From positions 1-43,451 of the forward strand of contig NZ_JAAKZW010000038.1 of assembly GCF_011044995.1 (NCBI RefSeq): 43,451 nucleotides of DNA, written 5' to 3'. The stretch comes from Streptomyces mesophilus (lineage in GTDB: Bacteria; Actinomycetota; Actinomycetes; Streptomycetales; Streptomycetaceae). Below, piece by piece: positions 22,653 through 30,800 of this stretch. Under the pieces are notes generated by a model that did no database searches, was not told the DNA's origin, and worked only from the letters and a program-made list of their open reading frames with translations. Numbering within the stretch: the stretch's first letter is position 1; each line of letters begins with the position of its first letter. The position numbers and the translations under genes are program-made.

Positions 22653-23563
22653 ACGGGCACCTTCTGCCAGGAAGGCAGGCGCAGTTCGGCCAGGATCTCG
22701 TCCAGCGCCCGGGCCGTCACCGGCTCGAGTTCCTGCGCCGGGAGCCGCACCCGGCCCGACGTGATGATCCCGCGCCTGCGCAGCACCTCTTTGTGCACCG
22801 CCCATGCCTGGCCCGGGCGCATGCCGAGGTGGATGAGCGGCAGCAGCCTGCCGAACGCCGTACGCGCCTCGGCACGCCGGCCGGCCGCCATATCGTCGAG
22901 GATGCCGCGGAGCAGATCGGAGAACTCGCAGGCCGGCATGGTGCCCACACTGCCGTTGTCGTACTCCTCGATGAGCGAGGCGGCGTTGAGACCGCCGAGA
23001 ACCGCCAGTTCGTCCAGAGCGCGGGTCACCGCTGCCACCTTGACGGGGGTGGGCGGTGCTTCCACCTTCACCGAGGTGATGCCTGGAATACGGCCCAGGG
23101 CTGTCATCGTCGCCACGTCGATCGCGACGCCGGTGACCCCGGGGGCGTCCTGCACCATGACCGTGGCGTCGGTCGCGGCGGCCACTTCTCCGAAGAATTC
23201 GATGAGTTGCTGCTGATTGGGCTTCGCGAGGTACGGGGGGAGCACCATCAGCTGGTCGGCGCCACCGGCTGAGGCGTGCCGTGCCTGTTCGATGGCCACC
23301 ACGGTGCTGGTGCCGTTCACCCCGGCGACGATCGGCACCTCTTCTCCCGCCACCTCTCTGACCGCGCGCAGGATGACGGCCCGTTCATCGGTGGCCAGCG
23401 CGAAGCCCTCGCTCGCCATGCCGAAGACCGCCAAGCCGTCCACGCCCGCGTCGAGTTGGAATTCCACCAGGGAGCGCAGGGACGGCAGATCCAGCTCGCC
23501 GGCAGCGGTGAACGGTGTGGCGAGGATCGGGACGAGTCCGATGGGGGTGGCGGTGCGTGTCAT
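22649..23563 (-). CDS. DHDPS/NAL-superfamily aldolase or dehydratase-like protein
   Basis: TIM-barrel class I aldolase-superfamily protein of 304 residues. The Schiff-base lysine is probably K166 (ITSVKVEAP), and GVNGTST near 81-87 is the family phosphate/carboxylate region. The normal catalytic tyrosine motif (YNxPxxTG) is replaced by QDAPGVTG, with Q138 where Tyr is expected. This suggests a different substrate or reaction from dihydrodipicolinate synthase or N-acetylneuraminate lyase, for example a 2-keto-3-deoxy sugar-acid aldolase or dehydratase. The ATG at 23563 lies two bases after the upstream stop; the ATG 18 codons earlier would overlap that gene. Overlaps the SDR gene by four bases. 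Confidence 0.85.
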   Translation of the reverse strand: MTRTATPIGLVPILATPFTAAGELDLPSLRSLVEFQLDAGVDGLAVFGMASEGFALATDERAVILRAVREVAGEEVPIVAGVNGTSTVVAIEQARHASAGGADQLMVLPPYLAKPNQQQLIEFFGEVAAATDATVMVQDAPGVTGVAIDVATMTALGRIPGITSVKVEAPPTPVKVAAVTRALDELAVLGGLNAASLIEEYDNGSVGTMPACEFSDLLRGILDDMAAGRRAEARTAFGRLLPLIHLGMRPGQAWAVHKEVLRRRGIITSGRVRLPAQELEPVTARALDEILAELRLPSWQKVPV

Positions 23564-23564
23564 G

Positions 23565-24731
23565 TCAGCCTCCCTGAACGAGGTCGTCGAGGACCTCCTG
23601 GTCGATGTCGATGCCAAGACCCGGACCCTGCGGCAAGGTGAACCCGGAGGCTGTGTGGGTGATCGGGGTGCGCAGAATCCGCTGGGCGTAGGGCAGCGTC
23701 GTGGGCTGCAGCTCGAAGAAGGGGCTGTCGGCCACGGCCGCGGCCACGTGCAGTCCGGCGGCGAGTGACACGCCGAGACCCACGGAGTGGTGGCACGCCA
23801 CGGGGATGTGGCGGGCGTCGGCCAGCGTGGCGATCGTCATGGCCTCGGTGATACCGGTGCGGGCCACGTCCGGCTGGGCAAGTCCGGTGGCCCTGCGGTC
23901 GAACCAGTCGCGGAACTCGTAGCGGTTGCGCAGCGCCTCACCGACCGCGATCGGTGTGGTGACCCGGGACGCCAGCTCCTGGTGCCCCGCGATGTCCTCG
24001 GGCGCTAGGGGAGCCTCGAAGAACAGGGCGCGGCGGCGGTCGAGTTCACGTCCCAGTTCGAGGGCCTGCGGCAAGGAGTAGACCCAGTGGGCGTCGATGG
24101 CGATGCCCAGGCCCGGTGCGGCGGCGGCCACCGCGTCGTACGTGGCCAGGTCCTCCTCGACGCCGTTGCCCAGAGCGAGCTTCACCATGGATGCGCCCCG
24201 CTTCGCCCAGTCGGCGGCCAGCTCGGCGCGTCCCTCGTCCGTCGGCTCGGGCAGTCCGGAGATGTAGGCGGGGATCTCGGTCCGGTAGGCCCCGCCGAGG
24301 AGTTGGGCCACGGGGAGTCCCGCCGCCTTGCCCGCCAGATCCCACAGGGCGATGTCCAGGGCGGCAAGGGCGTCCGCCTGATGGCCCGCCAAGTGGCCCC
24401 GCTCACGCATGAGATCGCGCATGCCGTCCCACAACGGGCGTACCCGCAGCGGATCCCGGCCCACGAGCCACGGCCCCAGCATGCGGTCGATGATCGCGGC
24501 GACGACCTCGGGGCCGACCGGCGCGAGCGCCTCGCCCCAGCCTTCCACCCCTTCGTCGGTCGTGACGCGGACGAGAACCGTCTCCATGAAGGCCGAGTAC
24601 AGGCTTCGCCATGGCGGGCGTACGAAGTAGCCCTGGTCCGGCGCAGGCGCCGAACCGTCGTTCAGCTTGCCCAAGTAGGCAGTCTCCGTGGGCTGTTTGA
24701 GGACGTAGGTACGCACCTGGGTGACCCGCAT
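23565..24731 (-). CDS. Mandelate racemase/enolase-superfamily sugar-acid dehydratase or cycloisomerase
   Basis: Enolase-superfamily enzyme of 388 residues. Metal ligands D213, E239 and E265 can be read from AIDAHW, LFFEAPL and AVGEAL. The base K184 (SMVKLALG) is kept, but the second lysine of the KxK motif is not. The MR-type dyad is D288 (AQPDVARTG) and a histidine in VACHHS (H314/H315). The DxH pattern (D213, H215) matches what I recall of D-galactonate dehydratase, where that histidine acts as acid, and favours dehydration of an aldonic acid. Anhydro-galactonate cycloisomerases are also in this superfamily, so that role remains open. The ATG at 24731 follows GGAGGAATC. First gene of the minus operon. 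Confidence 0.88.
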   Translation of the reverse strand: MRVTQVRTYVLKQPTETAYLGKLNDGSAPAPDQGYFVRPPWRSLYSAFMETVLVRVTTDEGVEGWGEALAPVGPEVVAAIIDRMLGPWLVGRDPLRVRPLWDGMRDLMRERGHLAGHQADALAALDIALWDLAGKAAGLPVAQLLGGAYRTEIPAYISGLPEPTDEGRAELAADWAKRGASMVKLALGNGVEEDLATYDAVAAAAPGLGIAIDAHWVYSLPQALELGRELDRRRALFFEAPLAPEDIAGHQELASRVTTPIAVGEALRNRYEFRDWFDRRATGLAQPDVARTGITEAMTIATLADARHIPVACHHSVGLGVSLAAGLHVAAAVADSPFFELQPTTLPYAQRILRTPITHTASGFTLPQGPGLGIDIDQEVLDDLVQGG

Positions 24732-24866
24732 GATTCCTCCGGACTACGAGATTCGTATTGCGATTCAGCACTTGCGCATGGTGAATTAAACATCCATCAA
24801 CGGTGGGCTGGTCAAGCCCTTCACAGGACCGCGCCCCTGACATCGCGGCCCGGAACCGGACAACTC
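24732..24866. promoter_or_regulatory. Divergent control region of the two sugar-acid operons
   Basis: This 135-base gap must hold two promoters. On the minus strand, TTGACC (plus 24810-24815) and TTTAAT (plus 24785-24790) are the best elements, though the 19-base spacer is long. A copy of the shared 15-base motif lies at 24751-24765, downstream of that -10 and 20 bases before the dehydratase start, a position suited to repression. The aldolase gene has a weak ribosome binding site, so its leader may be short. Confidence 0.5.
24751..24765 (+). promoter_or_regulatory. Candidate IclR-family operator, copy 2
   Basis: ATTCGTATTGCGATT is an ATTCG-N5-CGAAT imperfect palindrome with one mismatch; arm length and five-base spacer match the layout of KdgR-type IclR-family boxes. 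It is nearly identical to the copy at 17481. It sits in the divergent region, where one site could control both operons. Confidence 0.45.
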
Positions 24867-25532
24867 GTGTATCTGGAAGACATCGCGCAGCGGAGACTGC
24901 TGGCCATCATCCGTGCCGACGGCCCCGATCGCGCCCTGCGTTGCATCCGCACCTTGGTCCACGCCGGTGTCACAGCGCTCGAGGTCTCCCTGACCACGCC
25001 CGGCGCCCTCGACGCGCTGGCCCGTGCGCGGTCGCAGTGCCCGCCCGGCGTGCTCCTCGGCGCGGGGACCGTACTGACCGCCGACCAGGCCGATGCCGCC
25101 TCCGCCGCCGGTGCCGGCTTCGTCGTCACGCCGGGGATCACACCGGGCGCACGGCGGGCCGCCGCGAACGGGACGCCGCTCCTGTGCGGGGCGTTGAGCC
25201 CCACCGAGGTCATTGCCGCGCTGGACCTCGGAGCCATGGCGGTGAAGGTCTTCCCGGCCGGACTGCACGGTCCCGGCTACCTGCGTGAACTGCGGGCGCC
25301 CCTGCCCGAAGCGCCCCTCGTCGCAGTCGGCGGCGTCGACGCACGGACAGCGCCCGAATACCTCGCGGCGGGCGCTGTCGCTGTCGGCGTCGGATCACCG
25401 CTCATCGGCGTCGCCGGGACCACCGACACCCCGCAGGCGTACGACGATCTGGCCGGCCGCGCCGCACAGTTCCTCGAAGCCGTGGCACCCGGCCGCGGTG
25501 CGGGCCGCGACCGTCGGCAGGAGACGCGATGA
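24867..25532 (+). CDS. 2-dehydro-3-deoxy-phosphogluconate/galactonate (KDPG/KDPGal) aldolase
   Basis: Class I aldolase of 221 residues that splits a 2-keto-3-deoxy-6-phospho sugar acid into pyruvate and glyceraldehyde 3-phosphate. E39 (VTALEVSLTT) and the Schiff-base K127 (MAVKVFPAG) can be assigned, and GAGTVLT at 65-71 is the family pyruvate-binding strand. The GTG at 24867 is chosen because YLEDIAQRRLLAIIR matches the normal N-terminus; the ribosome binding site is weak and the frame is open further upstream. The kinase gene overlaps its stop (ATGA). Whether it prefers the gluco or galacto isomer cannot be decided from sequence. Confidence 0.9.
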   Translation: MYLEDIAQRRLLAIIRADGPDRALRCIRTLVHAGVTALEVSLTTPGALDALARARSQCPPGVLLGAGTVLTADQADAASAAGAGFVVTPGITPGARRAAANGTPLLCGALSPTEVIAALDLGAMAVKVFPAGLHGPGYLRELRAPLPEAPLVAVGGVDARTAPEYLAAGAVAVGVGSPLIGVAGTTDTPQAYDDLAGRAAQFLEAVAPGRGAGRDRRQETR

Positions 25533-26464
25533 GCAGCGTGCTGACCATCGGCGAGGCAATGGTGTCCGTCCGCACTTCGGCACCCATGGAACTCGGCGGC
25601 GTCGCACGGCTGTCCGTGGCCGGTTCCGAAAGCAATGTCGCCATCGGTCTTGCCCGGCTGGGCCATGAGGCCGCCTGGCTCGGCGTGGTCGGCGAGGACC
25701 AGCCCGGCCGGCTGATCAGCCGAACGCTGCGCGCCGAAGGGGTCGACACCCGCTTCATCCGGTCCACGGGCGAGTCGTTCACCGGACTCGTCGCCTTCGA
25801 CCAGCCGCTGCACGACGTCACCCGGGTCAGCTACCACCGCAAGGGATCGGCCGGTTCGCTGCTCACCGCCGGGGAATGCCTCGCCGCACTGGAGGACGCG
25901 TCCCCGGCCCTGCTCCACCTGACCGGGATCACTCCGGCGCTCTCGCCGGCCGCCGGGGCGGCGACGCTCGCAGTGGCGGAAGCCGCGCACGCCGCGGGAG
26001 TGCGGGTGAGCGTGGACGTCAACTACCGCGCCCGCCTGTGGACTCGACCGCAAGCCGCGCGGCTGCTGCGGCCCCTGCTGCCGTACGCCGACATCGTGTT
26101 CGCATCGGACGACGAACTCGACATCCTCACGGATGCGTCGGCCCCGGTGTCCGAGCTGCTCGGACACGGGATCGGCGAGGTCGTCGTGACCGCAGGCGCC
26201 GCCGGTGCGCACTGCCGTACGGCGGAGGGGGAACACCACCAGGCCGCCCTCCCGGTCACCGTGGTCGACAGCGTCGGCGCGGGCGACGCCTTCGTGTCCG
26301 GCTACCTCTCCGCCCTCCTGGACGAACTGCCCCCTGCGGATCGTCTGCTGCGGGGGGTCACCACCGGGGCGTTCTGCGTGGGGGCGCACGGCGACTGGGA
26401 GGCACTGCCCACCCGCCAGACGCTGGGGCTCCTCACGCACACATCCGGCACGGCTCTGCGCTGA
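25529..26464 (+). CDS. kdgK: PfkB-family 2-keto-3-deoxygluconate (KDG) type kinase
   Basis: Ribokinase/PfkB-family sugar kinase, 311 residues. It has the N-terminal GSESNVAIGLARLG (substrate-binding) and the second signature DSVGAGDAFVSGYL at 247-260 with catalytic base D253. DVNYRARLW at 163-171 is typical of KDG and fructose kinases. It would phosphorylate a 2-keto-3-deoxy sugar acid at C6, feeding the aldolase encoded just upstream, with which it overlaps by four bases. The kinase-aldolase pairing supports the KDG assignment; 2-keto-3-deoxygalactonate is an alternative substrate. Confidence 0.87.
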   Translation: MSSVLTIGEAMVSVRTSAPMELGGVARLSVAGSESNVAIGLARLGHEAAWLGVVGEDQPGRLISRTLRAEGVDTRFIRSTGESFTGLVAFDQPLHDVTRVSYHRKGSAGSLLTAGECLAALEDASPALLHLTGITPALSPAAGAATLAVAEAAHAAGVRVSVDVNYRARLWTRPQAARLLRPLLPYADIVFASDDELDILTDASAPVSELLGHGIGEVVVTAGAAGAHCRTAEGEHHQAALPVTVVDSVGAGDAFVSGYLSALLDELPPADRLLRGVTTGAFCVGAHGDWEALPTRQTLGLLTHTSGTALR

Positions 26465-26499
26465 AGCACCGTCAGGCCCGCTGATGTGGTGCAGATTGA

Positions 26500-26528
26500 T
26501 TGACGTTACCCATGAACGCTCCTACGCT
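26500..26528 (+). promoter_or_regulatory. Promoter of the GH16 gene pair
   Basis: TTGACG (26500-26505) and TACGCT (26523-26528) are spaced by exactly 17 bases and fit the actinomycete housekeeping pattern (TTGAC and TAnnnT). It gives a leader of about 115 bases. A copy of the shared motif lies just after the -10, at 26549-26563. Confidence 0.65.
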
Positions 26529-26548
26529 TCGGCAGGATCGCATGTGGA

Positions 26549-26563
26549 ATTCATAATGAGGAT
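26549..26563 (+). promoter_or_regulatory. Candidate IclR-family operator, copy 3
   Basis: ATTCATAATGAGGAT shares about 11 of 15 positions with the copy at 17481 and 10 with that at 24751. It would lie around +14 to +28 relative to the predicted GH16 transcript start, a roadblock position for a repressor. Confidence 0.35.
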
Positions 26564-26650
26564 CTGACTTCCTGTCGGGACTGAAGTCGGCCGCCCACAC
26601 GCTGAGTTGCGCGATCCGCCCGCGCGCTGCTTCCCCAGAGAGGAACGACG

Positions 26651-27847
26651 TTGAGGCTTCCGAAGGTGAGAAGGAGACCCGGCCTTGCGGGTATCGCAGC
26701 CGCATTGGTGCTGACCGCCGGCGCCCTGGGCGCGGCCCCCGATGAGGCGGTCGCCGCCCCGCCCACGGCCTCGTACGAACTGATCTGGGCGGACGAGTTC
26801 AACACCACGGCCGTGGACGCGAGCGAGTGGAACTACCGCACGGATACGAAGGGTTGGAGCCAGCAGCGGCCCGAGAACGTGACCGTCGGCGGTGGCGCGA
26901 TGACCGTCCATCTGTGTCCGCGCAACAAGGCGGGCGCCGGCTGCACGCAGCAGGTGGACAGCAAGGACCTCTACACCGGCGGCGGTCTGATCAGTAAACG
27001 CAAGACCCGGTACGGCTACTACGAGACCCGGGTGCGGACCAACAGCGGCAGCGGCTGGCACTCCGCTTTCTGGGCGGCCGAAGCGGGCAGCGGCACCGAA
27101 CCGCGCACCGAGATCGACGGGTTCGAGATCGACTCGCACGTGCCGGACAAGGTCCGCCACAACGTCATCGCCTGGACCCAGGGCACGTTCACCAGCAACA
27201 TCTACGGCCTCGACTTCGACAGTTCGGCCGACTGGCACACGTACGGATTCGAATGGCTCGAGGACTCCGTCAAGTTCTACGTGGACGGGGTGCTCAAGTG
27301 GTCGCAGCCGTACGCGCCCAGCGCCTACACGCACAACTTCCTCAACACGTGGCTGACGGCCATCGCCTACGACGCCAGCAACTCTCCGGGCGTCGACGAG
27401 AGCGCGCTGCCGGGCAAGGTCCAGTTCGACTACGTCCGCCACTACGCACGCGATGTGTACGCGGACAACGACGCACCGAGCGGCTACTCGGAGACCGGCA
27501 CCGGCTGGAGCACATCGGGACTGCCCGCGTTCGGCCGGCTGACCGGAAGGTTCTCGTGCGACACGGACAGCGCCGGCCGCTGGACGTTCACGCCGCCGGC
27601 CGACGGCACCTACCAGGGGTACTTCTTCCGCGCGGGCGGGGAGGGCGGACAGGCCGACGCTCCCGTCAGCGTGTGGGACGGCGGCACCGCACTGAGCCGT
27701 ACGCGCGTGGACCTCACCGCGCCCGGCAGTTCCTGGGCGCCGCTCGGCGCGCACACGTTGAAGGCCGGCACGACCTACATCGTGCGTATCGACCGGGACG
27801 GCCCGGGATGCATCCGCGCCGACGCCGTCAAGTTCGTCCGTTCCTGA
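26651..27847 (+). CDS. Secreted glycoside hydrolase family 16 enzyme (398 residues)
   Basis: Endo-acting beta-glycanase fold. A signal peptide (about 1-36, ending AAPDEAVAA) precedes the GH16 jelly roll (about 40-270). The active-site strand is E154-I-D156-G-F-E159, the E-x-D-x-x-E form with a beta-bulge, in which the first Glu is nucleophile and the last acid/base. Residues 271-398 form a golvesin/xanthan-lyase-CBD-like C-terminal module (SGYSETGTGW ... CIRADAVKFV). The start is the rare TTG at 26651, with GAGG seven bases upstream; a GTG at 26666 is an alternative. Substrate could be a beta-galactan or beta-glucan type polymer. It is 31 bases upstream of the second GH16 gene and probably cotranscribed. 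Confidence 0.9.
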   Translation: MRLPKVRRRPGLAGIAAALVLTAGALGAAPDEAVAAPPTASYELIWADEFNTTAVDASEWNYRTDTKGWSQQRPENVTVGGGAMTVHLCPRNKAGAGCTQQVDSKDLYTGGGLISKRKTRYGYYETRVRTNSGSGWHSAFWAAEAGSGTEPRTEIDGFEIDSHVPDKVRHNVIAWTQGTFTSNIYGLDFDSSADWHTYGFEWLEDSVKFYVDGVLKWSQPYAPSAYTHNFLNTWLTAIAYDASNSPGVDESALPGKVQFDYVRHYARDVYADNDAPSGYSETGTGWSTSGLPAFGRLTGRFSCDTDSAGRWTFTPPADGTYQGYFFRAGGEGGQADAPVSVWDGGTALSRTRVDLTAPGSSWAPLGAHTLKAGTTYIVRIDRDGPGCIRADAVKFVRS

Positions 27848-27878
27848 ACCAGCCGACGCCTTACAGGAGGCCTGTGTC

Positions 27879-30800
27879 GTGAACGTCCGCAGAACGGTGG
27901 TGGCCGCCGTCCTGGCGGCCACCGTCGCCCTCTCCCTCATACCCGGGTCGGCCGCGACCTCCGCCGCCCCGGAGGCAGCGGCGCCCGTCGGTGCACAGGC
28001 CACCGCGCCCGCCGGTGCACCGGTTCCCGGATACGAACTCGCCTGGTCCGACGAGTTCGAGGGAGTCGACGCAGACGGCAAGGGCCTCGACGAAGCGGAG
28101 TGGCACTACCGCGAGAGCGAGAAGGCGATCTGCTCGAACAGCCCGGACAACGTCTCCGTGTCCGAGGGGCTGATGCATATCGCCCTCAAGCGCGAGGACC
28201 GCAACGGCAAGGAGTACACCTGCGGCGGTGTGATCAGCAAGCGGACCTTCGGCTACGGCTACTACGAGACACGCGCCCAGCTCTGGGGTGACCAGGGCTT
28301 CCACTCCGCGATGTGGACCACCGGTCTCGCCGACTACGTGCCGGACACCCCCAAGTACAAGGGCCCGAACAACCGGGTGAACGAGATCGACGGCTTCGAG
28401 GTCGACTCGCACAAGCCCGACGAGTTCACCCAGGTCTCGCACTGGTTCGTACCGCACCACGTGGGAAACCCCGGCCGGCCGTACACCGGGCCGGACTCGT
28501 CCGACGGCTATCACACGTACGGCTTCGAGTGGACGCCCACCGAGGTGCGCTACTACATCGACGGCAAGCTGACCCAGACCCTCCCGAAGGCCGGTCCGCA
28601 CGGACTGCAGAACATCTGGCTGACCACGCTCGGCTACACCTCCCCGGTCGACGAGACCAACCTGCCGGGCGAGACCACGTGGGACTACTTCCGCTACTAC
28701 GCGCCCGTGACCTCCGCCGACGACGAGTCCGCGGACACCGTCGTGGTCGACAACGGCGACAGCGCGTACACCGAGACGGGCAGCTGGACGGACGAGATCA
28801 CCGACGGGCACCGCGAGGTCTTCGGCTACCAGGACAAGGAGGTCCGCCGCTCCGAGGACCCGGGGGCCGCGGCCCGGTGGACACCGAAGCTGAAGTCCGC
28901 CCAGCCGTACGAGGTGTTCGTATGGAATCCGAGTTTCCTCAAGACCGGCCACAAAGCCGCCACGTACACCGTGACGCATGACGGCGGAGCGAGCGACGTC
29001 GTCCTCGACCAGACGGAGGCCGGCCAGCAGTGGGTCAGTCTCGGCTCCTACCGGATGACGCCCGGCGCCGGCCGCGGCGTAAGCGTGACCGGTGGAACCT
29101 CGGGCTCCGGTGTCCTGCGCGCCGACGCCGCGAAGTTCGTGCCGTCCGTGGTCGTCGACAACGGGGACGACGGCTACCGCGAGCAGGGCACGTGGCGCGC
29201 GTCGGACAAGGTCACGGGATGGCGGGGGACCGGCACCCGCTGGGCCGGCGCCGCCGGCTCGACCGCGCGCTGGACGCCCGAGCTGCCCAAGAGCACCAGG
29301 TACGACGTCTACGCCTGGGTGCCGGATTCCGCGGCCGACAATGAGACCGTCATCGCCACCAACACCTCCAGGTACACGGAGACCGGCCGATGGGCCGCGT
29401 CCAGCCTCCGCGGCTGGGACGGAACCCCCACCCGGACGAGCAACGACACGTCGGCGACCGCCACTTGGCGTCCGGATCTGAAGGAAGCCGGCAAGTACAA
29501 GGTGTACGCCTGGTCGCCGACCAACCCCGTCAGCACGACTGCGGCCCGGTTCACGGTCACCCACGCCGGCGGCTCCGATGCCACCGACGTCGACCAGACC
29601 ACCGGGGGCAACGACTGGGTCGAGCTGGGCGAGTACGAGTTCGCCGCAGGCACCGAAGGACACGTCACCGTCTCCAACGCCGCCCGCGCCAACTATCTGC
29701 GTACCAACGTGGTCAAGTTCGTTCGGGTGGGAGCGGAGACGCCCGACCCGGCCGCCTACACCGTCGCCCATGCGGGCGGCACCACCGAAGTGCAGGCGGA
29801 CACGAGCGGCGGTACAGACCGCTGGGTGCGGCTCGGCAACTTCGCGTTCGACGCCGGGAGCGACGGCTATGTGGAACTGGGCAGGGGCGAGGGCGCGCAG
29901 GGGCTGATGCACGCGGACGCCGTGAAGTTCCTCCCGACGCCCGAGGACGACGCCGGCCGGCCCGCCGCGCCGCAGAATCCGCAGGCGTTCGTCCGGCCGA
30001 ACGCGTCGAACGGCGACTCCGTGCTCCACGTGCGCTGGAGCCCCGTCCAGGGCGACGACGTCCTCGGGCACCACGTCTACCTGGACGGACGCCGGATCAC
30101 CTGGAAGCCGGTGCGGCGCGACGCGTTCCGCCTGTACGAGATGCTGGCCGGCCAGTCCCACAAGGTGACCATGACGTCGGTCGACCGGTCCGGCAACGAA
30201 TCGGCGCCCTCGGCACCGCTGTCGGTGAAGGTCCCGGCCGATACGAAGCCGCCGGCACCGGCGGCCGGTGTGACCGCGGAGGCGACGAACAAGGGGGCGG
30301 TGCTGTACTGGGAGCAGAGCCTCGAGGTGGACCTGCACGGCTACCACGTCTACGTGGACGGCAAGCGGATCACCGACGTGCCCTTCGGCAACCCGGTCGA
30401 CGCGCACCTGCGGGCGCTCGGCTTCCCGGTCGAGGACCTGACGAACAACACCGAGCACGAGCTGGCCGTCACCGCGGTGGACCAGACGGGCAACGAGTCG
30501 AAGCCGACACCGGTACGGGTGACACCGCTGCCCATGAGCGTCATCGGTATCGAGGACCCGGCCTACACCGAGAAGGGCACCTGGTCCGGGTCGAGCGTCG
30601 CCGGCTGGCTGGGCTCCAAGACGCGCAGCACCAACGACACGTCGGCGACGGCGACTTGGCGCCCCGATCTGGGAGCAGCGGGAAGTTACGAGGTGTTCGC
30701 ATGGGTGCCGAACCATCCGAACAGCACCACCGGCGCCCGGTACACGGTCACCCACGCGGGCGGCACCGACGCCGTGGATATCGGCCAGACCGCGGACGGA

